DNA of 33,879 nucleotides from an uncultured Micrococcales bacterium (lineage in GTDB: Bacteria > Actinomycetota > Actinomycetes > Actinomycetales > Microbacteriaceae). The notes under the pieces are model-generated. The model made no database searches. It was given only the letters and a program-made list of their open reading frames with translations, and was not told where the DNA came from. Location: contig CAIRNX010000032.1 of NCBI GenBank assembly GCA_903880095.1, positions 1 to 33,879 of the forward strand, in the 5' to 3' direction. The stretch's first letter is position 1, and each line of letters opens with the position of its first letter. Of the stretch, positions 1-7,320 are shown in pieces. Position numbers and translations under genes: made by a program.

Positions 1-204
1 CTCGCCCAATTGCGAGCAGAAGGCAAAGACCCGTTAGTTGAGCTAAAACTTGACGAGAAAGACTATGCATCGCACGGCGGTTGCATTCCCGTCTTCGTAA
101 ATAACGAACTCGTCGCAACTGTTACCGTCTCAGGTTTACCCCAAAAAGAAGACCACGACTTCGCGCTCAAGCACATAGAGGCCATGGCTAGTCTTAGACA
201 ATGA
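1..204 (+). CDS. UPF0303 / HbpS-like heme-degrading-domain protein, C-terminal part only
   Basis: The reading frame is open from the first base, so the N-terminus lies outside the window and the TTG at 10 is not a convincing start. The visible 67 residues contain the pattern LRAEGKD...DYASHGG...IPVFV...[18 protein letters not shown], which is the C-terminal signature of the UPF0303 (YBR137W/HbpS-like) family. Members are small cytosolic alpha/beta proteins; some HbpS/GlcG relatives bind or degrade heme, but the function of UPF0303 proteins is poorly defined. The stop TGA overlaps the ATG of the next gene by four bases (ATGA, 201-204), so the two are probably translationally coupled. The family assignment rests on recognisable residues; the function is inferred only from the family. 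Confidence 0.8.
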   Translation, partial: LAQLRAEGKDPLVELKLDEKDYASHGGCIPVFVNNELVATVTVSGLPQKEDHDFALKHIEAMASLRQ

Positions 205-803
205 AGACACAAAAGACTCTCATAGCCTTCGCACTCGCACCGCTGCTCGCCCTAACTCTTTGGATAAGCCCGGCCAACGCCTTGCAAGTCTTCGCCAAGA
301 CACCAGCCGGCAAAACTATCACCCTTGACGTAGAACCCTCAGACACAATCGAAAACGTAAAAACCAAAATTCAAGACAAAGAAGGTCTTCCGCCAGACCA
401 ATTCACTTTAGTTTTCGCGGGTCGAACGCTTGAAGATGGCCACACGCTTTCTGACTACAACATTCAAAAAGAGGCAACCATCCATATCGTTTTGAATGTC
501 ATTGCACCAACCTTCAAGGCAGGCCAGCATTCAATAAATTTCTCCTACCGTGAAACGAAGCCAAACACCCTTCAAAAAACGCAACTCAGGGCTATCGCTC
601 AAAAGTGCGTTGGCGCTTCGTCGGTGACAGTGATCGGATACTCGTGGACGACTTCAGATCACCCGTCATGGAATCAGGCCATCGCTATGTCAAGGGCTAG
701 CCAGGCCGCCAAGCTACTTCGTAAATACGGATACCGAGGGAAAATTTCGACCTGGTGGATGTTGGGAAAGCAAAAGCAAACCGTATTAATCACGTCGAAG
801 TAG
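201..803 (+). CDS. Secreted ubiquitin-domain / OmpA-like-domain fusion protein
   Basis: A 200-residue protein in three parts. Residues 1-27 are a Sec signal peptide (basic MKTQK start, hydrophobic core, Ala-Asn-Ala cleavage site). Residues 28-100 align without gaps to ubiquitin 1-73 with about 54 identities by hand, including IENVK, IQDKEG, PPDQ, LEDG and [10 protein letters not shown]. Predicted cleavage places the mature N-terminus exactly at ubiquitin residue 1 (Met replaced by Leu). Lysines equivalent to K6, K11, K27, K29, K33 and K63 are kept; K48 is Arg. The LRGG tail is absent: the chain runs LNVIAP into residues 105-200, which resemble an OmpA-like peptidoglycan-associating fold (hydrophobic VTVIGY strand, [12 protein letters not shown] helix, [10 protein letters not shown] end). 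Conjugation is therefore unlikely. Secreted bacterial ubiquitin is known from Bacteroides fragilis (BfUbb); I do not know of this fusion. An extracellular or wall-bound role is inference. It is coupled to the upstream gene. Confidence 0.88.
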   Translation: MKTQKTLIAFALAPLLALTLWISPANALQVFAKTPAGKTITLDVEPSDTIENVKTKIQDKEGLPPDQFTLVFAGRTLEDGHTLSDYNIQKEATIHIVLNVIAPTFKAGQHSINFSYRETKPNTLQKTQLRAIAQKCVGASSVTVIGYSWTTSDHPSWNQAIAMSRASQAAKLLRKYGYRGKISTWWMLGKQKQTVLITSK

Positions 804-808
804 CAAAG

Positions 809-881
809 CGCCCTCGGTAGGAATCGAACCTACGACCAAGAGATTAGAAGGCTCTTGCTCTATCCACTGAGCTACGAGGGC
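809..881 (-). tRNA. tRNA-Arg (anticodon TCT)
   Basis: On the minus strand the acceptor stem GCCCTCG (from 881) pairs perfectly with CGAGGGC (to 810), followed by discriminator G at 809. The D-arm TAGCTCAGTGGATAGAGCA and the T-loop GGTTCGATTCC are standard. The anticodon loop reads CTTCTAA, giving TCT, which decodes AGA. The innermost pair of the anticodon stem is a C/T mismatch. CCA is not encoded. The gene lies 5 bases past the stop of the ubiquitin-fusion gene, on the opposite strand. Confidence 0.95.
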
Positions 882-893
882 AATGCGACAAGT

Positions 894-1877
894 TTAACCC
901 AGCAGGCGTGCGAAGTTGTTAGCGAAGGTGGCAACGAATGCTTCTGGCTGTTCTTCTTGCGGCAGGTGGCCAGCTTGCTTGATGAGCACAAGCGTGCTGT
1001 TCGGGATTCTCTTGTTGAGCTTTGGTTCATCGGCAACTGGGACGACCGTGTCAGCTTCGCCGCTGATCAGCAGGGTTGGCGTCTTGATTTTGCCCAGATT
1101 GTTTAGAAGATCATTCTTTCGTGGGGCAGTTGCAAAATTCCAGAATGCTCGCTCCCAGCCTTTCACCTTCAGTGGTTGGTGGTAACCGTCATAGACCTCA
1201 GTGTTCACGTTTCTTTGGTCGAAGTAACTCTTTCTGAGCAAGTCGTCGCCAGTTTTGGCTATTGAGTTCACGAGAATCGGGCCGAGTCGTTGGATTTGCG
1301 GAATCTGATAGAACAAGTCAAGCCCGTCTGGGCTACCGCCGGTTGTGAGGATCGCGGCGTCGACAAGAACCAGTGCCTGAACCTTCTCGGGGTTTAGTCG
1401 GGTGTATTCGGCGGCAAGCTGACCGCCTGCTGAGTGCCCGACAAGAACGACTTTTCTTTCTTGGCCGTATTTAGAGATGATCGCGTCAAGCAACTTGAAG
1501 TTGCCTTCGAAACCATAAGGGTTCACTTTGCCCCAAGACGTTGGCCGTTCGGTGAAACCGAAACCTGGGCGGTCGTATGAGACGACCTCGCCAAACTGCC
1601 CTAGTGGCTCGATTACCTTGCGCCAAGAGAAAGTGCTGGCACCGAAGCCGTGCATGAGAACGATCAGCGGGGCTTTGCATTTGCAGGCGCCCGTATAGTG
1701 CTGAGTTTGAATGTGAACGTTGAGGTTGTCTAGCTTGGTGAACTCGGCGTTTGCGCCGGCAGCCTCAACGTTGGTCATGGTTCCGGAGTTGGGCTCGGGA
1801 ATCAGGTAAGGCACGACTAGAAAAGCGACGACACCAGCGATAAGCGCTCTAACCATGAACCTACGAAACTTCTTCAT
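894..1877 (-). CDS. Membrane-anchored alpha/beta hydrolase
   Basis: A 327-residue serine hydrolase of the alpha/beta fold, substrate unknown. Residues 11-26 form one hydrophobic segment after a basic start (KKFRRF), suggesting a signal anchor or uncleaved signal with the enzyme outside the membrane. The oxyanion motif HGFG is at 76-79, DRPGFG at 102-107, and the nucleophile elbow GHSAGG holds Ser149. Asp276 (SGEADTVVP) and His304 (QAGHLPQEEQ) complete the triad. The CKCK stretch near residue 65 is unusual. ATG is preferred because a TATAGT box ends six bases upstream with no ribosome-binding site between, which fits leaderless transcription. It follows the aminotransferase gene by 18 bases on the same strand. 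Esterase, lipase, epoxide hydrolase or haloperoxidase-like activity cannot be told apart here. Confidence 0.88.
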   Translation of the reverse strand: MKKFRRFMVRALIAGVVAFLVVPYLIPEPNSGTMTNVEAAGANAEFTKLDNLNVHIQTQHYTGACKCKAPLIVLMHGFGASTFSWRKVIEPLGQFGEVVSYDRPGFGFTERPTSWGKVNPYGFEGNFKLLDAIISKYGQERKVVLVGHSAGGQLAAEYTRLNPEKVQALVLVDAAILTTGGSPDGLDLFYQIPQIQRLGPILVNSIAKTGDDLLRKSYFDQRNVNTEVYDGYHQPLKVKGWERAFWNFATAPRKNDLLNNLGKIKTPTLLISGEADTVVPVADEPKLNKRIPNSTLVLIKQAGHLPQEEQPEAFVATFANNFARLLG

Positions 1878-1883
1878 GGTCTC

Positions 1884-1889
1884 ACTATA
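1884..1889 (-). promoter_or_regulatory. -10 box (TATAGT) of a leaderless promoter for the hydrolase gene
   Basis: Read on the minus strand, TATAGT is followed by exactly six bases and then the ATG at 1877. In Actinobacteria a TANNNT element at this distance puts the transcription start at or next to the start codon. No good -35 hexamer is seen, and there is no Shine-Dalgarno sequence in the six-base gap. Confidence 0.5.
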
Positions 1890-1895
1890 GGGAGG

Positions 1896-3251
1896 CTACT
1901 GGTCGAGCAGGGTTCTAATTGCTTCTTCGAACACGGCTTGATGCTTGTCAACGTCGGCTTTGGTAGTCGTTGGGCACATCAATGCCATGTTGTGAAATGG
2001 CGTGAGCAGGATGCCTCTGTTGGCCAGGTATAGATGCAAGAAGTCTTCTAGCTCTGCGTCGGCCGATTCGAAGGCTGCTGTGCCGGTAATCGGGTAAGGC
2101 TTTGCGAAGCGGTACTCGGCTCTCGAGCCAAGCTGGTTGATTGACCACGGCAGGTTGTGTTTGTCGAACAAATCGTTGACACCGGCGGTGAAGTAGTTGG
2201 CCAGATCGATCATTTGCTCGAAGTTTTCTTTGGTCAGCACGTGTTCGAGGGTTGCTCTCATGGCGGCAACCGATAGCGGGTTGCCAGCGAGGGTTCCACC
2301 TACGCCTCCCATGTCGACGAGGTCGAGGTCGGTGCGTTCGAGCACTCTTTTGGCGAACTCTTCGCTGAGACCGTAGGTGCCGGTTGGGATTCCGCCTGCG
2401 ATTGCTTTGCCAATGACGAAAACGTCTGGTTCTAGGTGATCGCGCATAGTCATGCCACCCCAGCCAGCCGAGAAGGTATGAGTTTCGTCGATGATGAGCA
2501 ATGCGTCGTACTTCTTGGTGAGCGCTCTAACACCTTCAAGGTAGCCAGGCTCCGGCAAAACGATGCCGATATTGGTTAGTGCTGGTTCCATAAGCACGGC
2601 GGCTAGGTCACCGTTTTTGAGCTGACGCTCGAGCCCTTCGAGATCGTTGAACTCGGCGACTCTCGAGGTTTCGGTGACGTCTACCGGCGAACCGACGTTG
2701 CCTGGGCGGCTCATGCCTTCGCCGTCTGGGCCAACCACGATTAGGGCTTCGTCAACCGAACCGTGGTAGCAGTAGGCGTTGAAGAGAATCTTTGGTTTGC
2801 CGGTGATAGCTCTGACCAGGCGAATCGCCCAGCGGTTGGCGTCTGTCGCGGTTAGAGAAAAGCTCCACTTAGCCATGCCGAAACGTTCGGTGAGGTTCTT
2901 GGCAACCCATTGGGCGTCTTCGGTGGGGAGCATGGTTGTCATGCCGCCTTCGGTTTTGACGCGATTCACGATTGCATCAACCACGACAGGGTGAGAGTGA
3001 CCGGCCATTGCACCGGTGTCGCCGAGGGCAAAGTCAATGTATTCGTGGCCATCGATATCCCAAATGCGATTGCCTACGGCTTTATCGAAATAGAGCGGGA
3101 AACCGCCAGCCTTCTTGTTCATCCACGTCATTGGCACGCGTCCGAAGAGATTATCGGCCGCTTCGTAAGCTGCCTTCGACTTTGGGTTGTTTTCTAGAAA
3201 AATGGCCTGCTCTTCGGCGTGAAGTTTGGCTAGTCGAATGCGATCAATCAC
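1896..3251 (-). CDS. Class III (PLP-dependent) aminotransferase, HemL-like
   Basis: A 451-residue fold-type I PLP enzyme of aminotransferase class III. The N-terminal part reads FDKAVGNRIWDIDGHEYIDF, typical of the glutamate-1-semialdehyde aminomutase branch. The cofactor-ring Asp is Asp255 (IIDETHTF) and the Schiff-base lysine is Lys282 in GKAIAGGIPTG. The C-terminal LLTPFHNMALMCPTTT region is also familiar from this branch. It need not be the heme enzyme HemL: no other heme gene is nearby, and many actinobacterial proteins of this type are annotated only as aspartate aminotransferase family. The start is GTG at 3249-3251, supported by a GAGGAG ribosome-binding site 5 bases upstream. It is followed by the hydrolase gene on the same strand and divergent from the RND transporter. 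Amino donor and acceptor are unknown. Confidence 0.85.
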   Translation of the reverse strand: MIDRIRLAKLHAEEQAIFLENNPKSKAAYEAADNLFGRVPMTWMNKKAGGFPLYFDKAVGNRIWDIDGHEYIDFALGDTGAMAGHSHPVVVDAIVNRVKTEGGMTTMLPTEDAQWVAKNLTERFGMAKWSFSLTATDANRWAIRLVRAITGKPKILFNAYCYHGSVDEALIVVGPDGEGMSRPGNVGSPVDVTETSRVAEFNDLEGLERQLKNGDLAAVLMEPALTNIGIVLPEPGYLEGVRALTKKYDALLIIDETHTFSAGWGGMTMRDHLEPDVFVIGKAIAGGIPTGTYGLSEEFAKRVLERTDLDLVDMGGVGGTLAGNPLSVAAMRATLEHVLTKENFEQMIDLANYFTAGVNDLFDKHNLPWSINQLGSRAEYRFAKPYPITGTAAFESADAELEDFLHLYLANRGILLTPFHNMALMCPTTTKADVDKHQAVFEEAIRTLLDQ

Positions 3252-3275
3252 AAGTGCTCCTCAAGGGTCCCCCGC

Positions 3276-3293
3276 CGAAGCTTCAATGCTTCG
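3276..3293 (-). other. Small hairpin in the leader of the aminotransferase gene
   Basis: CGAAGC and GCTTCG form a six-base-pair stem around a six-base loop, about 25 bases upstream of the GTG start and before the GAGGAG site. No T-run follows, so it is not a terminator. It may be leader structure or chance; I see no known riboswitch in this 153-base divergent gap. Confidence 0.25.
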
Positions 3294-3404
3294 ACTACTG
3301 CCCGAATCCAGAGGATATTCGCTACCATTTTGGCACTCTTGAGCGGAATAGTGGGAGGTTTAAGGCGGTTACGCTTGAAGTAAACCCCTTGAGAGAAGGT
3401 CGCT

Positions 3405-6400
3405 TTGTTTCGTCTAGCCAAATTGAGTCTCGCAAACCGCTCGGTTGTAGCCCTCGTCACGATCATCATCGCCCTATTCGGCGTTGTTTCACTCGGTTCG
3501 CTAAAGCAAGAACTGATTCCTTCGTTTGAGACCCCCCAGGCCGCGATTGTCACCACCTACCCGGGCGCATCGCCACAGGTCATTGACTCGCAGGTTAGCC
3601 GTCCCCTAGAAACCGCGGTTAGAGCTCTCGATGGTCTTGTGTCATCGACCTCCACCTCGCAGAACAACCTCTCGATTCTGCGCGTTGAGTTTGACTACGG
3701 CACCTCGACCGCAAAGGTCAAAGAAAACCTTTCGGCAGCAATTGCTTCGGTGCAGGCGAAACTGCCAACCGGCGCAACCGCCCAGGTTATCTCTGGTTCG
3801 TTCGACAGCGTGCCAATCGTTTCTCTTGGAATCTCTTCGCCAAACAACGACAAAATTGGCAAATTGCTTCAAGAGGTTGCTCCAACCCTGTTCAGCGGCA
3901 TAAGTGGCGTTCGCGATGTGACTGTTTCGGGTGTTGAAGAAAAGCGCGTAAACATAAAGCTCGACGGCTACGCGCTAGCTTCATACGGCCTTTCACAGCA
4001 AAACATCGTTACAGCTTTGAAGACAAACGGCTTCATTGTTCCTGCCGGCAGCCTCACCGACTCTGCGGGTTCGATTTCTGTTGAGGTTGGCACCGAGGTC
4101 AACAGCTTGGACGCATTCAAGAAGTTGCCGCTGATGGGAACCAAGACTTCGTTTGGCATGACCGGGCCGGTTGTTTCGACCGTTGCCGTCACCATTGCCG
4201 ACGTGGCCGACGTCACCTATGTGAAGTCGCCGGTGACCTCGATCACCCGCGTTAACGGCAAGGACGCCCTCGCAGTTTCGATCACCAAAACCCAGGACGG
4301 AAACACCGTTGCAATTTCTAACGCGGTTCAGGGCAAGGTGGCCGAATTGGCCAAGCAGCTTGGCGCCGGCGTCGTAGTCACCACGATCTTCGACCAGGCA
4401 CCTTATGTTGAGCAGTCACTTCACGACCTGACCACAGAGGGTCTTCTTGGTCTGGCTTTCGCCGTTCTAACGATTCTGATATTCCTGCTCTCGGTGCGTC
4501 CGACTTTGGTCACCGCAATCTCGATTCCGACCTCGCTTCTCGTGACCTTCATCGGCCTGAACCTCTTCGGCTACTCTCTGAACCTCTTCACCTTGAGCGC
4601 TCTAACCATTGCCATCGGTCGCGTGGTTGACGACTCAATCGTGGTCATCGAAAACATCAACCGACACCTTTCCTACGGCGAGCCAAAGAAGAAGGCGATC
4701 CTTCGCGCTGTGAAGGAGGTTTCGGGTGCAATCACCGCAGCAACAATCACAACCGTTGGTCCGTTCATCCTTCTTGGCACTTTGGTCAGCGGCTTGGTAG
4801 GCGAGCTGTTCAAGCCATTCGCCTTCACGTTCTCGGTCGCGCTCGTAGTCTCGCTGTTCATCGCGCTGACAATCGTGCCGGTTCTTGCCTACTGGTTCTT
4901 GAAGGAGCCAAAGACCTCGAAGGACGCCGAAAAGGCTCGCTTGGCCGAAGAGGAGAAAGAGCGCAAGTCGATTCTTCAACGCGCGTACCTTCCGATCATC
5001 AAAAACACCCAGAAGCACCCGGTCTGGACCGTTGTCGCCTCGATTCTGATTTTCTTCTTGACCATCGGCATGACCCCGTTCTTGAAGACCGACTTCCTCG
5101 GCTCATCAGGTTCGAGCTCGACCGTGGCAACTCAAACCCTGTCACCGGGGGCTACTCTGGCCGACCAGTCTGAGGCTGCTCTAAAGGTTGAGCATCTCTT
5201 GATGGCAGACAAGGACGTCTCGGTTGTTCTCACCACGATTGGTTCGACCGGCGACGGGCGCGTTGCGTTCGGCGCTTCGGCTGGTGGCATTTCTCACCAA
5301 ATCACTGTGAAAGACGGCGCCAGTGTTGCTGTTGTTCAGAAATACGTTGAGAAGATTTTCAAAGCCGACACCACGCTCGGAACCGTTAAGTTCTCAAGCG
5401 GTGGCGGACCAGGTTTTGGTTCATCATCAACCGTCGACATTCAGGTTAACGCGAAGAGCGACGCCGCACTCGAAGCCGGAATCATTGCGGTTGAGAAAGC
5501 TATGAAGGGCACGAAGAACGTGACCGAAATCACCAACTCGCTTGCCACCAAGCAGCGCACCCTCAAGGTGACCGTTGACCGTTTGGCAGCCGCTCGTCTG
5601 GGTCTGAACGAAATCACCGTTGGTGGAATCGTTGCAGGGCAGATGCAGCCAATGAGCATTGGTGCCGTGAACCTCAACGGCATTTCGACCAACATTTACG
5701 TTGTTGGCGCCGACAAGCCGGTCACCGTCGCCGATGTTCGCAACATCGCGATCCCAACCATGACTGGCACCGTCGCGCTATCGAGCATCGCAGATGTCGA
5801 AATGACGAATGTGCCAGTAAGCATCACCAGCTCGAAGGGTGACCGCACCGCCAAGGTTTCGCTAACCCCGAAAGGCAAGAACCTCGGTGCACTAACCGTT
5901 GACGTAACCGCAAGGCTAAAGACTGTCCTGCTCCCGGCTGGAGTCACCGCAACCATCGGTGGTCTATCGCAGCAGCAGGCAGACTCGTTCAGCCAACTGG
6001 GCCTTGCTGGTCTTGCAGGTATCGCACTGGTTTTCGTGGTTATGGTCGGAACCTTCCGCTCGATTCGCCAGCCACTGATTCTGTTGGTCTCGATTCCTTT
6101 CGCGGCTACCGGTGCTCTTGCGATGCTTTTGATCACCAACACGGCGCTAGACATCTCTGCAATCATTGGCATGTTGCTGTTGGTCGGAATCGTGGTGACT
6201 AATGCGATTGTTCTGATCGACCTGATCAACCAATACCGCCGGGAGGGTCGAGAAATTCAGGCAGCTATCATGGACGGCGCCAGACAGCGTCTACGCCCGA
6301 TTCTGATGACCGCGCTCGCAACCATCTTCGCGCTAACCCCGATGGCTCTTGGAGTCACTGGCGGCGGTGGCTTCATCAGCCAGCCGCTCGCGATTGTGGT

Positions 6401-6515
6401 TATCGGTGGACTGTTCTCATCGACCGCGTTGACCTTGGTCATCGTGCCAACGCTTTACTGGATCGTTGAGGGCGGTAAAGACCGCAAAGCAGCTCGACGT
6501 GCCAAGAAGGCGTAG
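3405..6515 (+). CDS. AcrB-family RND efflux transporter
   Basis: A 1036-residue inner-membrane proton-driven exporter of the HAE/AcrB-type RND family. The layout is classical: TM1 near residues 12-30, a large periplasm-type loop, TM2-TM6, a cytoplasmic charged stretch (KDAEKARLAEEEKERKS), TM7 near 535-555, a second loop, and TM8-TM12. The proton-relay pair is Asp409-Asp410 in VVDDSIVVIEN of TM4. The repeat motif ILMTALATIFALTPMAL is in TM11. The TTG start at 3405 has an AGAAGG site five bases upstream and leaves a correct N-terminus (FRLAKLSLANRSVVAL). No membrane-fusion protein or outer-membrane channel gene is adjacent, which fits a Gram-positive host where the pump would act alone. Substrates cannot be read from sequence. 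A strong terminator follows. Confidence 0.93.
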   Translation: MFRLAKLSLANRSVVALVTIIIALFGVVSLGSLKQELIPSFETPQAAIVTTYPGASPQVIDSQVSRPLETAVRALDGLVSSTSTSQNNLSILRVEFDYGTSTAKVKENLSAAIASVQAKLPTGATAQVISGSFDSVPIVSLGISSPNNDKIGKLLQEVAPTLFSGISGVRDVTVSGVEEKRVNIKLDGYALASYGLSQQNIVTALKTNGFIVPAGSLTDSAGSISVEVGTEVNSLDAFKKLPLMGTKTSFGMTGPVVSTVAVTIADVADVTYVKSPVTSITRVNGKDALAVSITKTQDGNTVAISNAVQGKVAELAKQLGAGVVVTTIFDQAPYVEQSLHDLTTEGLLGLAFAVLTILIFLLSVRPTLVTAISIPTSLLVTFIGLNLFGYSLNLFTLSALTIAIGRVVDDSIVVIENINRHLSYGEPKKKAILRAVKEVSGAITAATITTVGPFILLGTLVSGLVGELFKPFAFTFSVALVVSLFIALTIVPVLAYWFLKEPKTSKDAEKARLAEEEKERKSILQRAYLPIIKNTQKHPVWTVVASILIFFLTIGMTPFLKTDFLGSSGSSSTVATQTLSPGATLADQSEAALKVEHLLMADKDVSVVLTTIGSTGDGRVAFGASAGGISHQITVKDGASVAVVQKYVEKIFKADTTLGTVKFSSGGGPGFGSSSTVDIQVNAKSDAALEAGIIAVEKAMKGTKNVTEITNSLATKQRTLKVTVDRLAAARLGLNEITVGGIVAGQMQPMSIGAVNLNGISTNIYVVGADKPVTVADVRNIAIPTMTGTVALSSIADVEMTNVPVSITSSKGDRTAKVSLTPKGKNLGALTVDVTARLKTVLLPAGVTATIGGLSQQQADSFSQLGLAGLAGIALVFVVMVGTFRSIRQPLILLVSIPFAATGALAMLLITNTALDISAIIGMLLLVGIVVTNAIVLIDLINQYRREGREIQAAIMDGARQRLRPILMTALATIFALTPMALGVTGGGGFISQPLAIVVIGGLFSSTALTLVIVPTLYWIVEGGKDRKAARRAKKA

Positions 6516-6535
6516 CCAAGCAATTTAGAATAGGT

Positions 6536-6573
6536 GGGCTCCCGATTAATTGTCGGGAGCCCGCTCTATTTTT
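6536..6573 (+). terminator. Rho-independent terminator after the RND transporter gene
   Basis: A perfect ten-base-pair stem (GGGCTCCCGA with TCGGGAGCCC) around a seven-base loop is followed by a T-rich tail (CTCTATTTTT). Because it lies here, the upstream TTG at 6550 cannot be the real start of the next gene. Confidence 0.9.
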
Positions 6574-6579
6574 GGGAAC

Positions 6580-7191
6580 GTGATTACTATTTCAGAACAC
6601 TTGGTCTGGATCGACTGTGAGATGACTGGGCTCGACCCCGAGAGGGACTGCCTTGTCGAGATCTCGGTCGTGATTACCAACTCCGACCTTGAGCTGGTTG
6701 ACGAAGGCATCGACCTCGTAATCAAGCCACGCGAAGACTCACTTGCCAACATGAACGACTTCGTGCGCGAAATGCACACCAGCAGCGGCCTAATCAACGA
6801 GTTTGCCGCTGGCCTCGAACTTGCCGAGGCCGAAAAGCAGGTTCTCGACTACATCAAGCAATACATTCCAGAAGCCCGCCAGGCTCCCCTCGCCGGCAAC
6901 AGCATCGGCACTGACCGCATGTTTATCAACCGCTACATGCCGGCGCTCGACCAACACCTGCACTACCGAAACATCGACGTCTCGTCGATCAAGGAGCTTT
7001 CACGCCGCTGGTACCCGCGAGTTTACTTTCAGCTCCCAAAGAAAGACGGCGGCCACCGCGCCCTTGCCGACATCAAAGAGTCAATTCAAGAGCTTCGTTA
7101 CTACCGCGAAACTGTTTTTGTTGAACTACCCGGCCCATCTTCTGCAGAAGCGCAGATAGCGGCCGAGAAGGTTTCTGCTAAACTTTCATAG
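6580..7191 (+). CDS. orn: Oligoribonuclease (DEDDh 3'-5' exonuclease)
   Basis: Degrades two- to five-nucleotide RNAs, including pGpG, to mononucleotides in the cytosol. From the GTG at 6580 the protein is 203 residues, the usual length, and starts VITISEHLVWIDCEMTGLD. All catalytic residues are at family positions: Asp12 and Glu14, Asp112 (GTDRMF), His159 and Asp164 (HRALADIKESI). The longer frame from TTG 6550 begins inside the terminator loop of the preceding gene and adds residues not found in the family, so it is rejected. There is only a weak GGGA upstream, but a TATTTT element ends seven bases before the GTG, so leaderless expression is possible. It is followed closely by tRNA-His. Confidence 0.97.
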   Translation: MITISEHLVWIDCEMTGLDPERDCLVEISVVITNSDLELVDEGIDLVIKPREDSLANMNDFVREMHTSSGLINEFAAGLELAEAEKQVLDYIKQYIPEARQAPLAGNSIGTDRMFINRYMPALDQHLHYRNIDVSSIKELSRRWYPRVYFQLPKKDGGHRALADIKESIQELRYYRETVFVELPGPSSAEAQIAAEKVSAKLS

Positions 7192-7208
7192 TTGCTTACG
7201 CAACTCAT

Positions 7209-7285
7209 GGTGGGTATAGCTCAGCTGGTAGAGCGCCTGGTTGTGGTCCAGGATGTCGCGGGTTCAAGTCCCGTTACTCACCCCA
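7209..7285 (+). tRNA. tRNA-His (anticodon GTG), CCA encoded
   Basis: Acceptor GTGGGTA (from 7210) pairs with TACTCAC (7275-7281) with one G-T pair, the D-arm is TAGCTCAGCTGGTAGAGC, the T-loop is GGTTCAAGTCC, and the anticodon loop TTGTGGT gives GTG. G at 7209 can serve as the extra G-1 of tRNA-His opposite C at 7282. The 3' CCA is encoded at 7283-7285. A small stem (AGTTGC/GCAACT, 7190-7205) lies between orn and the tRNA and has no T-run. Confidence 0.96.
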
Positions 7286-7291
7286 AAAGAT

Positions 7292-7319
7292 AAAGCCCGA
7301 CTTTTTTGGTCGGGCTTTT
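7292..7319. terminator. Bidirectional terminator between tRNA-His and the gatB operon
   Basis: AAAGCCCGAC and GTCGGGCTTT form a ten-base-pair stem with a seven-base T-rich loop. T-rich sequence lies on both outer sides, so it can stop the tRNA-His transcript on the plus strand and the gatCAB transcript on the minus strand. The minus-strand gene ends at 7321, immediately beside it. Confidence 0.88.
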
Positions 7320-7320
7320 C

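Noticed and set aside
201-803. Eukaryotic contamination as explanation for the ubiquitin gene
   Set aside because: The frame starts by a 4-base overlap with a bacterial UPF0303 gene, has a Sec signal peptide, no intron, no Gly-Gly tail or polyubiquitin repeat, and is followed by a bacterial tRNA-Arg.
1896-3251. Firm assignment as glutamate-1-semialdehyde aminomutase (hemL)
   Set aside because: The fold and PLP residues fit the branch, but there are no heme genes nearby and substrate-specific residues cannot be checked without alignment.
2972-3529. 185-residue open frame on the plus strand across the aminotransferase/RND junction
   Set aside because: It overlaps two real genes, has odd composition and ends inside the RND gene in another frame.
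5696-6229. 177-residue open frame on the minus strand
   Set aside because: It is antisense to the well-supported RND transporter, has no recognisable motif and no start signal; the same applies to the minus-strand frame at 4635-5018.
6550-6579. Upstream TTG start for orn
   Set aside because: It lies in the loop of the terminator of the preceding gene and adds residues absent from the oligoribonuclease family.
7190-7205. Hairpin between orn and tRNA-His as terminator
   Set aside because: The six-base-pair stem has no T-run and a tRNA gene follows at once; it may only be a processing or chance structure.
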